Source: JAJFJD01 sp965228695
Lineage (GTDB): Bacteria > Pseudomonadota > Alphaproteobacteria > UBA8366
Length of the DNA: 64,000 nucleotides
Assembly: GCA_965228695.1 (NCBI GenBank)
Contig: CBDDIB010000002.1
Span: forward strand, 992,001-1,056,000
Direction: 5' to 3'
The translations under genes and the position numbers were made by a program. Within the stretch, counting starts at the first letter, position 1, and every line of letters begins with the position of its first letter. Positions 17,513-26,335 of the stretch are shown here, one piece after another. The notes under the pieces were generated by a model. The model was given only the letters and a program-made list of their open reading frames with translations. It searched no databases and was not told the origin of the DNA.

Positions 17513-18895
17513 CTATTTCTTCGGTTTGGTCAGTTCGTCCAGATGCTGCTGCAGATTGGCGCGGTCCGGCGATCCGGCGGGCAAGGCATCCACCGCTTGC
17601 TGCATCATGGCCCGTCCCTCCTCGATCTTGCCGGCGGCGATCTCGGCGCGGCCCACCAGCCAGAGCCCCTCGATATTCTTCGCGTCGAGCGTCAGCACCT
17701 TGCGCATCACGGCGACCGATTCGGGCGTCTGGCTGTTGTCGGCGGCGCTGCGCAGGGTGCGGGCATACAGAAGCAGAATATCGACATTGTCCGGGGCGAG
17801 CCGGGCTGCGTTGGCCATAGCGATCTTTGCGTCGGCCGGCCGTTTCAGCACGGTATAGGCGCGGCCGAGCCGCATCCATCCTTCCAGGTCGTCGGGCTCG
17901 TTCTTCAGCCGGTCCGCCAGCTTCGTCACCATGCCCTCGATCATCGCCGCGCGGTCCTCCGGGGACATCGATTGCGCGGCGGCCATGTCGCCGGCGTTGG
18001 GTCCCGGCGGCTTCGCGGCCGCGGCGGCGGGCGGCGGCACCACGCTGTCGGGGTCGATGCCCGCGGCCTCCGCCGCGTTTCTCGCCCGCTGCCGGACGAC
18101 CCTGGTCCAGGGCGCGGTCGGCGGCGAGTCCCTCAAAAGCGCAAGCCACCGATCCAGCGCGGCCCGGTTGTTGCCCGCCTGCTCATCGGCGATGGCCAGA
18201 TAGAAGCGGGCGCGCGGCTCGCGGGCGGATTTTTCCAGCGCGGATTCGAAGGTCGATCGCGCCGCCGGTGTGACCACGCCATCGTTTGCCATGACAAGCG
18301 TTTCGCCATAGGCGGCCACTAGTCCGGCGTTGCCGGCATCGAGGCCAAGCGCCATTTCATACGCCTTGCTGGCTTTGTCGAAGTCGCGAAGCGCAGCGAG
18401 ACTGGTGGCCAACAGGACCCACCCTTCGAGATTTTCCGGGTTCCGCTCCAAGTTCTCGCGCAGCTTGACGACCCGCGCGCGCAGGTCCGCCGTCTGCTGG
18501 TTGACCTCTTGGCTGCGTTCGGCGAACGGATGGCCAGGAATGCCCGGCGCGCCCCAGTCGGCATACAGGACCAGCGCGACCAGCGGGACCACGGCGGCGG
18601 TAGCGCTGGCGATCCAGCGACTCGCCGGCACCGGTCGTCTGACCGACGGTGCCGATCCGCGCCGGGCGTCCGCGTCGAGCATGCGGCGGGAGATTTCGGC
18701 GCGGGCGGCGTCGGCTTCGGTGCCGCCGATCAAGCCTGCCGCCGTGTCGGACTCGAGCTGCTCGAGCTGGTGCCGGTAGACTTCGAGATCGAACTCGGCC
18801 GCGTCCGCGTCATCGCCGCCGCGGCGCAAGGCCGGGATCAGCAAGACCGCCGCGACGGCCAGCATCATCAGGACGGCGATGATCCAAAAGGTCAT
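17513..18895 (-). CDS. ccmI: Cytochrome c maturation protein CcmI
   Basis: 460 residues. The N-terminus has two membrane helices around a cytoplasmic loop with YRHQLEQLESDTAAGLIGG, the CcmI/CycH signature. A periplasmic TPR region follows (ERNPENLEGWVLLATSL, EPDDLEGWMRLGRAY and similar). CcmI holds apocytochrome c for the CcmF/H haem lyase. Its ATG overlaps the ccmH stop by 4 bp. It is the last gene of the ccmCDEFGHI run and is convergent with the GlxA-type regulator. Confidence 0.93.
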   Translation of the reverse strand: MTFWIIAVLMMLAVAAVLLIPALRRGGDDADAAEFDLEVYRHQLEQLESDTAAGLIGGTEADAARAEISRRMLDADARRGSAPSVRRPVPASRWIASATAAVVPLVALVLYADWGAPGIPGHPFAERSQEVNQQTADLRARVVKLRENLERNPENLEGWVLLATSLAALRDFDKASKAYEMALGLDAGNAGLVAAYGETLVMANDGVVTPAARSTFESALEKSAREPRARFYLAIADEQAGNNRAALDRWLALLRDSPPTAPWTRVVRQRARNAAEAAGIDPDSVVPPPAAAAAKPPGPNAGDMAAAQSMSPEDRAAMIEGMVTKLADRLKNEPDDLEGWMRLGRAYTVLKRPADAKIAMANAARLAPDNVDILLLYARTLRSAADNSQTPESVAVMRKVLTLDAKNIEGLWLVGRAEIAAGKIEEGRAMMQQAVDALPAGSPDRANLQQHLDELTKPKK

Positions 18896-19410
18896 GCTTC
18901 GCCGTCCCTTCCGGTCTTGCCTTCATTGACCGGTGTTGATTCAAGACCGTCGAGCAGCCGCTCGACGCGGGCGTGTTCTTCGGCGCTCAGTTGCGGTGCC
19001 GCGGCGGTGGCGCTGGCGGAACGCGTCCGGAAGAACACGATCAGTCCGGTCACTCCGATGACGAAAACGATCAGCGGGCCGAACCACAGCAGCCAGGTGC
19101 TGGCTTTCATCGGCGGTTTCAGCAATACGAAATCGCCGTAGCGCTCGACCAGGAAATCGCGGATTCCCTGGTCGGTCTTGCCTTCCTTGATCTGCTCGCG
19201 CACCAGCAGGCGCAAATCGCGGGCGAGGCTGGCGTCGGAATTGTCGATCGATTGATTTTGGCAGACGAGGCAGCGGATTTCGGCGGACAGCGCCCGCGCC
19301 CGTGCTTCTTGTACCGGGTCCGGCAGGATCTCGTCCGGCTGCACCGCGAGGCCCGGCACGGCCAGCACCATCAGGACGGTCAGCAACGCGGCGGAGAGGG
19401 ACGGTCGCAT
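18892..19410 (-). CDS. ccmH: Cytochrome c maturation protein CcmH
   Basis: 172 residues. A signal peptide precedes the redox motif LRCLVCQNQS-type sequence (C47 and C50), diagnostic of CcmH/CycL. A C-terminal membrane helix follows (LLWFGPLIVFVIGVTGLIVFF). CcmH reduces apocytochrome haem-binding cysteines and works with CcmF and CcmI. It overlaps ccmG by one base and ccmI by four, so the set is translationally coupled. Confidence 0.95.
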   Translation of the reverse strand: MRPSLSAALLTVLMVLAVPGLAVQPDEILPDPVQEARARALSAEIRCLVCQNQSIDNSDASLARDLRLLVREQIKEGKTDQGIRDFLVERYGDFVLLKPPMKASTWLLWFGPLIVFVIGVTGLIVFFRTRSASATAAAPQLSAEEHARVERLLDGLESTPVNEGKTGRDGEA

Positions 19411-19946
19411 CAGCGGTCTTCCTGCAGCTTGCGCACCAAGGGCAGGATCGTGTCATTTAGGGTTTCCGAAAAAACCGGACCCACATGCTTGTAGCGAACC
19501 CGTCCCGCGCGGTCGATGACATAGGTCTCCGGCGCGCCGTAGACGCCCCACTCGACGCCTCCCTTGTGGTCCGGATCAAACCCGATCCGTTGGTAGGGAT
19601 TGCCGAGTTCCTCCAGCCAGGCGATAGCGTCCGGGCGCTTGTCCTTCCAGTTGATGCCGTAGATCGGAATCTTCTCCTGTTTCGCCACGCGCATCCAGAT
19701 CGGATGCTCGGCCCGGCAGGGCACGCACCAGGAAGCGAAGACGTTCACCAAGGCCACTTGCCCCTTAAGGTTTTCGGTCTTGAGACCCTTGCCCTCGGGG
19801 ATCAGCGCCTCCAGCGCGAATGTCGGCGCCGGTTTGTCGATCAGCGTCGACGGCAGGATGCGCGAATCCCGCGTCAATCCGTAGCCGAGATAACCGGCAA
19901 TCCCCAGGAACAGGACGAGCGGGATGACAAAAAGAAGCCGTTTCAC
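19410..19946 (-). CDS. ccmG: Thiol:disulfide oxidoreductase CcmG (DsbE)
   Basis: 178 residues. A membrane-anchored periplasmic thioredoxin with active site WCVPC (C74, C77) and the CcmG-specific GVYGAPETYVID segment, including the cis-Pro region. It passes reductant from CcdA/DsbD to apocytochrome c or CcmH. It starts 7 bp after ccmF. Confidence 0.95.
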   Translation of the reverse strand: MKRLLFVIPLVLFLGIAGYLGYGLTRDSRILPSTLIDKPAPTFALEALIPEGKGLKTENLKGQVALVNVFASWCVPCRAEHPIWMRVAKQEKIPIYGINWKDKRPDAIAWLEELGNPYQRIGFDPDHKGGVEWGVYGAPETYVIDRAGRVRYKHVGPVFSETLNDTILPLVRKLQEDR

Positions 19947-19953
19947 CGGACGC

Positions 19954-21945
19954 TCATTCCGCGGGCGCCGGTTGTGCCGGCATCGATTTCGGGCGCTTCC
20001 GGGACGGCGCGCCGATGCGGAGCCGCCGGTCGCTGAGTGAGACGAAACCGCCCAGCACCATCAGCGCGCTGCCGATCCACATCCACGGCACCAGCGGTTT
20101 ATAGTAGACATTCACCGTCTGACCGCCCTTGCCGTCGCTGTCGCCGATCACCGCGTAGAGATCGCCGGCGAACGTGCTGTGGATCGCGGCTTCGGTGGTT
20201 TGCTGGCCGCCGACCAGATAGTTCCGCCGTTCGGCGTACATCTTCAACACCGGCTTGCCGTCCTTGCTGACCGAGAACAAGCCTTTTCGCGTTAAGTAAT
20301 TCGGGCCGCGCGTATCCTGCGTCCCGTCGAACGTCAGCGCGTATCCGCCGATTTGCACCGTTTCGTTGGGCTGCATCACGCGGATAACTTCTTCTTTCCA
20401 TACCGTCGCGCCCGCCGCGCCCGCGATGATGGCCGCGATACCGAGATGAGCGAGCGCCATACCCCAGGCGCTGCGCGGCAGGCCCGCCGCGCGCGACGCG
20501 CTCTGCCGCAGCGGGATACGGCCGAGGCGGATGCGCTCGGCAACCTCGGTGACGACACCCGCAGCGAGCCAGACCGCGAAGCCCATCGCGATCGTGCCCA
20601 GGATCGGGCGGCCCCAGGTCAGCGCCGCGCACAGCACGAGTGCCACGGCGGTGACCGCGCCGGCGATTTTGAGCCGAGAGAACGCGCCCATGATATCGCC
20701 GCGTTTCCAGGCCAGCAGCGGTCCGACCGCCAGCGCGGCGACCAGCGGCACCATCAGCGGCACGAACGTGGCGTTGAAGAAGGGCGGTCCGACCGACACC
20801 TTGCCGCCGCCGACCGCTTCCAGCAGCAGCGGGTAGAGCGTGCCGATGAACACGGTCGCCGCCGCGGTGGTCAGCAGCAGGTTGTTGAGCAGCAACGCGC
20901 CCTCGCGGCTGATCGGGGCAAACAAACCACCGCCCCTGAGCGTCGGCGCGCGCCAGGCATACAGCGCGAGGCTGCCGCCGATGCTGATGATCAGCAGCGC
21001 CAGGATGAAGACGCCGCGGTCCGGATCGACCGCGAAGGCGTGGACCGACGTCAACACGCCGGACCGCACCAGAAATGTGCCGATCAGGCTGAGCGAAAAT
21101 GTGAGGATCGCGAGCAGAATGGTCCAGGTCTTCAGCGCGTCGCGCCGCTCCACCACGATGGCGGAATGCAGCAGGGCGGTGCCGACGAGCCACGGCATGA
21201 AGGAGGCGTTTTCCACCGGGTCCCAGTACCAGAAGCCGCCCCAGCCGAGTTCGTAATAGGCCCACCAACTGCCGATCGCGATGCCGCCGGTCAGGAAGGC
21301 CCAGGCCAGTAAAGTCCACGGGCGGACCCACCGTGCCCAGGCGGCGTCGACGCGGCCTTCGATCAAGGCGGCGACGGCGAAGGAAAAGGCGATCGAGAAT
21401 CCGACATAGCCGACGTAGAGGATCGGCGGATGGAAGGCGAGACCCGGGTCCTGCAGCAGCGGGTTCAGGTCGTTGCCGTTCGCCGGCGGCGGAAACAGCC
21501 GCTCGAACGGGTTCGACGTGATCAGCATGAACAGCAGGAACCCGACGGCGATCATCGCCTGCACCGCCAGCACGCGCGCACGCAACGGCGGCGGCAGGTT
21601 GCGGCCGAACCCGGCGATCAGCGCGCCGAACAAGGCGAGTATGAGCACCCACAACAGCATCGATCCTTCGTGGTTGCCCCACACGCCGGAAATCTTGTAG
21701 AGCATCGGCTTCAGCGAGTGTGAGTTCGAGGCGACGACCCGGAGTGAGAAATCGCTGACGATGAAGCCGTGCATCAACGCCGCGAAGGCGAAGGCGACGA
21801 GGAAGAATTGCAGAATGGCGGCGGCGCTGCCGAGCGCCATCCAACCGCCATGGTTGCGCGCCGCCCCGGCGAGCGGCAGCGTCGACTGCGCCACCGCGAC
21901 GCACAGCGACAGGATCAGCGCGAAATGGCCAAGCTCGGCAATCAT
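19954..21945 (-). CDS. ccmF: Haem lyase CcmF
   Basis: 663 residues with about 15 membrane helices. The WWD-type tryptophan-rich motif appears as GWGGFWYWDPVENASFMPW, the haem-handling signature of CcmF. It attaches haem to apocytochrome c together with CcmH and CcmI. Its ATG overlaps the ccmE stop by 4 bp. Length and motifs are normal for the family. Confidence 0.96.
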   Translation of the reverse strand: MIAELGHFALILSLCVAVAQSTLPLAGAARNHGGWMALGSAAAILQFFLVAFAFAALMHGFIVSDFSLRVVASNSHSLKPMLYKISGVWGNHEGSMLLWVLILALFGALIAGFGRNLPPPLRARVLAVQAMIAVGFLLFMLITSNPFERLFPPPANGNDLNPLLQDPGLAFHPPILYVGYVGFSIAFSFAVAALIEGRVDAAWARWVRPWTLLAWAFLTGGIAIGSWWAYYELGWGGFWYWDPVENASFMPWLVGTALLHSAIVVERRDALKTWTILLAILTFSLSLIGTFLVRSGVLTSVHAFAVDPDRGVFILALLIISIGGSLALYAWRAPTLRGGGLFAPISREGALLLNNLLLTTAAATVFIGTLYPLLLEAVGGGKVSVGPPFFNATFVPLMVPLVAALAVGPLLAWKRGDIMGAFSRLKIAGAVTAVALVLCAALTWGRPILGTIAMGFAVWLAAGVVTEVAERIRLGRIPLRQSASRAAGLPRSAWGMALAHLGIAAIIAGAAGATVWKEEVIRVMQPNETVQIGGYALTFDGTQDTRGPNYLTRKGLFSVSKDGKPVLKMYAERRNYLVGGQQTTEAAIHSTFAGDLYAVIGDSDGKGGQTVNVYYKPLVPWMWIGSALMVLGGFVSLSDRRLRIGAPSRKRPKSMPAQPAPAE

Positions 21946-22391
21946 TTGTCTTTCGCTCCCTCGGTTTCCTTCCAGCGGCCGGCGCGTTTCAGGGCATCGG
22001 CGACTTCGGGCGGCATGTATTGCTCGTCATGCTTGGCCAGCACTTCGCTGGCGATGAATTGGCCATTGGCGTCGAGCGCCCCGTCGGCGACCACCCCTTG
22101 CCCCTCGCGGAACAGGTCGGGGACGATGCCGGCGTAGCGCACCGGAATCGCCGTCTTCATATCGGTGATCGTGAAACTGATCGTGCCGCTGCCGCGTTCC
22201 ACGCTGCCCTCTTCGACCAGCCCGCCCAGCCGGATGCGCTGCCCGGCGGTGACCGATTTTTCGACGACGTCGCTCGGGCTGTGGAAAAACACGAGGTTGT
22301 CCTCCAGCGCGAACAGCACCAGCGCCGCCGCGACCCCCAACATGGTCAGCCCACTGATCACGGCATAAAGCCGACGGCGTTTACGCGTCAT
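21942..22391 (-). CDS. ccmE: Haem chaperone CcmE
   Basis: 149 residues: an N-terminal membrane anchor and an OB-fold periplasmic domain. The covalent haem ligand is H121 with Y125 in AKHDEQYMP. CcmE receives haem from CcmC/D and delivers it to CcmF. It overlaps both neighbours by ATGA junctions. Confidence 0.95.
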   Translation of the reverse strand: MTRKRRRLYAVISGLTMLGVAAALVLFALEDNLVFFHSPSDVVEKSVTAGQRIRLGGLVEEGSVERGSGTISFTITDMKTAIPVRYAGIVPDLFREGQGVVADGALDANGQFIASEVLAKHDEQYMPPEVADALKRAGRWKETEGAKDK

Positions 22392-22564
22392 TCAATCTCT
22401 CCCGCACCGCCGCGCCGTGCCTGCCGCAGCGTCTTGAGTTGCGCCTCCCGCGTGCGCACCGCGCGGAGCGACGTCACCAACAGCGTGGTGAGGATCACCG
22501 CCGCGATCAAGTAGGATGGCCAGATATAGGCGCCGTGTCCGCCCATGCTGAAATACTTTTCCAT
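22388..22564 (-). CDS. ccmD: Haem exporter small subunit CcmD
   Basis: 58 residues. I found it by translating between ccmC and ccmE. It starts MEKYFSMGGHGAYIWPSY, which is the classic CcmD N-terminus. One membrane helix follows (LIAAVILTTLLVTSL), then a basic cytoplasmic tail (RAVRTREAQLKTLRQARR). CcmD helps release holo-CcmE from CcmABC. Its TGA overlaps the ATG of ccmE and its start is 7 bp after the ccmC stop. Confidence 0.92.
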   Translation of the reverse strand: MEKYFSMGGHGAYIWPSYLIAAVILTTLLVTSLRAVRTREAQLKTLRQARRGGAGEIE

Positions 22565-22571
22565 GATGGAC

Positions 22572-23291
22572 CTATCCCCGCGCCAGGCTGAGCTGCAGGT
22601 TCCGAATCTTCGCCGCCGCGATCTCGCTGCGGACTCGCAAAATCAGGACCGTGACGAAGAAAAACTTGAACGCGACGGCCATGACCAGCAACGGCAACAG
22701 GATGTCGGGATGGATCGCCGGGCCATCGAGCCGAATCACGCTGGCAGGCTGATGCAGCGTGTTCCACCAGTCGACCGAGAATTTGATGATCGGCAGATTG
22801 ACCACGCCGACCAGCGCCAAGATGCCGGCGGCGCGGTAACCGCGGTTCGGATCGTCGAACGCATTCACCAGGGCGATATAGCCGAGATACAGGAACAGCA
22901 GAATTAGCATCGAGGTGAGGCGCGCATCCCATACCCACCAGGTGCCCCACATGGGTTTGCCCCAGAGCGAGCCGGTGGCGAGGCAGATGACCGTGAATCC
23001 CGCGCCGATCGGGGCCGCGGCCTTTGCCGTCAGGTCGGCCAGCGGATGCCGCCAGATCAGCGCCACGGCGCTGGCGATGGCCATGGTCAGGTAGACGAAC
23101 AGCGCCATCCAGGCCGACGGCACATGGACATACATGATGCGCACTGTTTCGCCCTGCTGGTAGTCGGGCGGCGAGTTCAACAACGCCAGATAAAGCCCGG
23201 CGCCGAGAAACAGAACCGTCAGCCCGCCGGTCCAGGGGAGGACGGCGTTGGCGATCCGGAGAAATCGGGTCGGGTTTGCGAATCGATGCAT
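22572..23291 (-). CDS. ccmC: Haem exporter subunit CcmC
   Basis: 239 residues with six membrane helices and the tryptophan-rich WGTWWVWDARLTS motif that presents haem to CcmE. The flanking histidines of the family are visible in YVHVPSAW and later in NTLHQPAS. It begins the ccmCDEFGHI block. It is separated from ccmB by an MFS gene, which is unusual (ccmABC are normally contiguous). Confidence 0.95.
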   Translation of the reverse strand: MHRFANPTRFLRIANAVLPWTGGLTVLFLGAGLYLALLNSPPDYQQGETVRIMYVHVPSAWMALFVYLTMAIASAVALIWRHPLADLTAKAAAPIGAGFTVICLATGSLWGKPMWGTWWVWDARLTSMLILLFLYLGYIALVNAFDDPNRGYRAAGILALVGVVNLPIIKFSVDWWNTLHQPASVIRLDGPAIHPDILLPLLVMAVAFKFFFVTVLILRVRSEIAAAKIRNLQLSLARG

Positions 23292-23357
23292 GACTCCCTC
23301 TATATAAGGACTTTTCGCATCGATTTCCGGTGAAAATTTGTCGCGCTCGCGCGAGTG

Positions 23358-24566
23358 TTACCCGGTCGCGGCGAGCCTCGATACCGGCTTTTCGTCGATC
23401 GGCAGATGCAGGGCCGCCGATGCGAGGCCCAGCGCGACTGAAATCCACCAGACAAGATCATAGGATCCGGTCGTGTCGAAGAGGTAGCCGCCGAGCCAAG
23501 CGCCCAGAAAACCACCGATTTGGTGGCTGAAAAACACGATGCCGAACAGCGTGGCCATGTATTGCGGACCGAATATCTGCGCCACCAGCGCCGACGTCAC
23601 CGGCACCGTGCTGAGCCACAGCAAGCCCATGGTGACGCCGAACAAAAGCACGGTGATTTCCGTCAGCGGGGTGAGCACGAATACGGTGAAAAGCACGGCG
23701 CGGCCGAAATAAAGGGCGCTCAGCAGATACCGCTTGCTGATCTTGTCGCCGAGATATCCGCCGCCCAACGCGCCGACGACATTGAACAGGCCGACAAGGC
23801 CAAGGGTCCACGCGCCGAGTTCGGCGGAAAGGCCCCGGTCGACGATGTAGGACGGCAGATGCGTGGCGATATAGGCGACATGGAACCCGCACACGAAAAA
23901 GCCGGCCACCAGCAGCCGGTATCCGCGATGGGCCCGCGCCTCGCGCAGCGCCTCGCGGAGGCTCTGTTTGCTGCCATGTACGATGGGTTTGCCCTTCAGG
24001 ACGAAAGCGACCGGCACGGTCAACAGGATGACGAAACAGAGCATCGTCAAAACCGTTACCCAGCCGTAGGCGTCGAGAAAGGCCTGGCCCAGCGGCACCA
24101 TGGTGAATGTGCCGAGCGAGCCGATCGAGCTGACCGCGCCCAGGGCGAACGTCCGTCTTTCGTCCGGGACGACCCGGGCGATCGCCGAGAAGACGATGGC
24201 GAAGCTCGTGCCGCTGAGGCCGAGTCCGACCAACACGCCCATGCTGAGATAGGCGTCGATGGGCGACGACGCGTTGGCCATCATGTACAAACCGCCGGCA
24301 TAGAGCAGCCCGCCGATGGCCACCATCCGCCCCGTACCGTAGCGGTCGGCGACAGCGCTGGTGAAGGGTTGCGCCGCGCCGACGATCAGGTTCTGAATCG
24401 CGATGGCCAGAGCGAAGACCTCGCGGCCCCAGCCGAATTCGGCGCTGATCGGTTGAAGGAACAGACCGAAGCCCTGACGGGTCCCGAAAGACAGGAACAG
24501 CAAGACGCAGCCTGACAGGAAAATCAGCAGCGGCGTGCGCCAGCCGAGGGTGGAAGGGTGTGTCAT
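23358..24566 (-). CDS. MFS transporter (OFA/MCT-like) inserted within the ccm cluster
   Basis: 402 residues with twelve membrane helices in two halves separated by a basic loop (KGKPIVHGSKQSLREALREARAHRG). The N-terminal RQGFGLFLQPISAEFGWGRE segment and the GAVSSIGSLGTF region resemble monocarboxylate or oxalate/formate-type antiporters. The substrate is unknown. It lies in the same orientation as the ccm genes, with 66 bp to ccmC and 177 bp to ccmB, so it splits the ccm set. It may be a later insertion with no role in cytochrome c assembly. Confidence 0.85.
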   Translation of the reverse strand: MTHPSTLGWRTPLLIFLSGCVLLFLSFGTRQGFGLFLQPISAEFGWGREVFALAIAIQNLIVGAAQPFTSAVADRYGTGRMVAIGGLLYAGGLYMMANASSPIDAYLSMGVLVGLGLSGTSFAIVFSAIARVVPDERRTFALGAVSSIGSLGTFTMVPLGQAFLDAYGWVTVLTMLCFVILLTVPVAFVLKGKPIVHGSKQSLREALREARAHRGYRLLVAGFFVCGFHVAYIATHLPSYIVDRGLSAELGAWTLGLVGLFNVVGALGGGYLGDKISKRYLLSALYFGRAVLFTVFVLTPLTEITVLLFGVTMGLLWLSTVPVTSALVAQIFGPQYMATLFGIVFFSHQIGGFLGAWLGGYLFDTTGSYDLVWWISVALGLASAALHLPIDEKPVSRLAATG

Positions 24567-24743
24567 TCGGTTCGGTCTCGATCATCTGTGGTGGGGGCGA
24601 TACTGCGCCGAAACATCTGCCATCGGCAAGTTGGTCCACCCACTAAATTGCATTTTGCAAGTTATATCCACCATTCGCGGCCCGGTGGTAAGGGCCATTT
24701 CGGCTCAAATGGCCGGTCCAGTCCGGCCAGCCCGGGGCAATCG

Positions 24744-25412
24744 CTATTCGGTGGCTTGGCGTAGGGCGGCGGCGGCGGCCCAGGGGGCCAAGGGCAGGGC
24801 CGCGGCGAGGATCGCGCCGAGCAGCAGAAGATGCGGCTGCGGGTTCAGTCCCGTCACGGCGGCGTCCGCCGCGCCGACGCCGAAGATCAGCACCGGAATG
24901 TAGAGCGGCAGCACCAGCACGGCCATCAGCACGCCGCCGCGCCGCGCGCCCAGGCTGAGAGCGGCGCCGATCGCCCCAATCAGGCTGAGGCTGGGCGTGC
25001 CCAACGCCATCGCCAGCAGCAACACGGGATACGCCGCGGCCGGCATGTTCAGGAAGACCGCCAGCAAGGGCGAGGCGGCGATCAGCAACACGCCGGTGAT
25101 GACCCAATGGGCGCTGATCTTGGCCAGCACCAGAATTTCCAGCGGCACCGGCGCGAGCACCAACTGTTCCAGCGAGCCATCCTCGTAGTCCTGCTGGAAC
25201 AGGCGGTCGAGCGATAGCAGCACCGCCAGCAGGGCGGTTACCCAGATCACCCCGGCCGCGATCCGCGCCAGCATGTTCGGTTCCGGCCCCACGCCCAGCG
25301 GGAACAGCGTACCGGCGATGACGAAGAACGCGACCGCCATCGCGGCGTCCATGCCCTGGCGCAGGGCCAGCCGCAGGTCGCGCAGCATCATGTGGCGGAA
25401 GGCGGCGATCAT
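24744..25412 (-). CDS. ccmB: Haem exporter permease CcmB
   Basis: 222 residues with six membrane helices. The early MLRDLRLALRQG segment and the DYEDGSLEQLVLAPVPLE motif identify CcmB, the membrane partner of the CcmA ATPase. Its ATG overlaps the stop of ccmA by 4 bp. Confidence 0.95.
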   Translation of the reverse strand: MIAAFRHMMLRDLRLALRQGMDAAMAVAFFVIAGTLFPLGVGPEPNMLARIAAGVIWVTALLAVLLSLDRLFQQDYEDGSLEQLVLAPVPLEILVLAKISAHWVITGVLLIAASPLLAVFLNMPAAAYPVLLLAMALGTPSLSLIGAIGAALSLGARRGGVLMAVLVLPLYIPVLIFGVGAADAAVTGLNPQPHLLLLGAILAAALPLAPWAAAAALRQATE

Positions 25413-26059
25413 GCGTCCGCCGCTTCCAGGTCCGTCCGGGCGATGGCGAAATCGCCGACCTGCATCTCCCGGACCGGTTCCAGGCGAATCGGCGTATGAG
25501 TCGATACCGCAGCCATGCCGCCGCCGGCGCAGTGGTCGGATAGCAGGGATTCGAAGATGTCCTGCGATCCGCTATCGAGGCCGACCGTTGGCTCGTCGAG
25601 CAGCCAGAGGGGCGCGTCGCGCACCAGCAGCCGGGCGAGGGCGAGCCGCCGTTTCTCCCCGGCGGAGAGGAACCGGCCCGCGACATCGGCCAGCGCCGAC
25701 AGGCCCAATCGGTCGATAGCGTCCGGTACGCGGCCGGCGCCGTCGCCGAGCCCGGCCCAGAACGCGAGGTTCTCCCGCAGCGTGAGCGCCGGCTTCACCC
25801 CGTCCGCATGGCCGACATACACGCTGCGCGCGCGGTGGGCGGTGAAGTCGTCCCGAATGTCGCGGCCGTTCCAGCGCAGCACGCCTTCGACCGGGCGTCC
25901 GAGGCCCGCCATCAGGCGCAGCAGGCTGGACTTGCCGCTACCGTTCGGGCCGCGCAGCACCATCGCGCCGCCACCATCGAGCGTGAAACCGAGGTCCGTG
26001 AACACGATCCGTTCGCCGCGAATGCAGAGAAGGTCCTCGGCGGAAAATTGATCGGGCAT
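25409..26059 (-). CDS. ccmA: Haem exporter ATP-binding protein CcmA
   Basis: 216 residues: Walker A GPNGSGKSSLLR, signature LSAGEKRRLALARL, Walker B WLLDEPTVGLD, then the H-loop region. The short length and position before ccmB identify CcmA. It powers release of haem-loaded CcmE. The ATG is preceded by a 50-nt spacer after the strong terminator at 26110-26147, so it must have its own promoter or depend on readthrough. Confidence 0.95.
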   Translation of the reverse strand: MPDQFSAEDLLCIRGERIVFTDLGFTLDGGGAMVLRGPNGSGKSSLLRLMAGLGRPVEGVLRWNGRDIRDDFTAHRARSVYVGHADGVKPALTLRENLAFWAGLGDGAGRVPDAIDRLGLSALADVAGRFLSAGEKRRLALARLLVRDAPLWLLDEPTVGLDSGSQDIFESLLSDHCAGGGMAAVSTHTPIRLEPVREMQVGDFAIARTDLEAADA

Positions 26060-26109
26060 CGCGCGTCACGGCTGTTGGCGGAGCGCTCAAGGTATCGCAG
26101 GAAGGGGGC

Positions 26110-26147
26110 AAAAAGAAAGACGGTCGCTGGGGGTGGGCCAGCGACCG
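26110..26147 (-). terminator. Strong Rho-independent terminator upstream of ccmA
   Basis: A perfect 10-bp stem (CGGTCGCTGG with CCAGCGACCG, 26121-26130 and 26138-26147) has a 7-nt loop. On the minus strand it is followed by a U-rich run (TCTTTCTTTTT, 26120-26110). On the plus strand there is no T tract, so it acts on minus-strand transcripts. Confidence 0.88.
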
Positions 26148-26282
26148 CCAGGAGTGAACGACCTTACGCCAAGGCCGTATACTTGAATGAGGCTGTTTGG
26201 CGTAGCCTCGTCTGAGAGGGGAGGTCTCAGCGTGGTTAGTACACACGGGGACTGTGGCTTCGATTTGCCCGGAATAAGGCAA
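26110..26282 (-). ncRNA. Candidate structured small RNA with loop-loop complementarity
   Basis: Between the TauD-type operon and ccmA, the minus strand holds consecutive hairpins ending in the terminator at 26110-26147. They are 26265-26282 (5 bp), 26231-26247 (4 bp), 26212-26230 (6-bp stem CTGAGA/TCTCAG, loop CCTCCCC as RNA on the minus strand), 26189-26209 (6-bp stem GAGGCT/AGCCTC, 9-nt loop) and 26162-26174 (4-bp stem, loop GGCGT). The last two loops are complementary over 5 nt (ACGCC/GGCGT) and the match extends to 7 bp, so a kissing or pseudoknot contact is possible. A C-rich anti-Shine-Dalgarno loop is typical of several alphaproteobacterial sRNAs. The 5' end and promoter are not clear. 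The alternative is a structured 3' UTR of the dioxygenase operon. Confidence 0.45.
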
Positions 26283-26335
26283 TATTAAGGCAGCCAGGGC
26301 CTGAATTTTCACGTGGAGGTATTATTATCTGCGAG

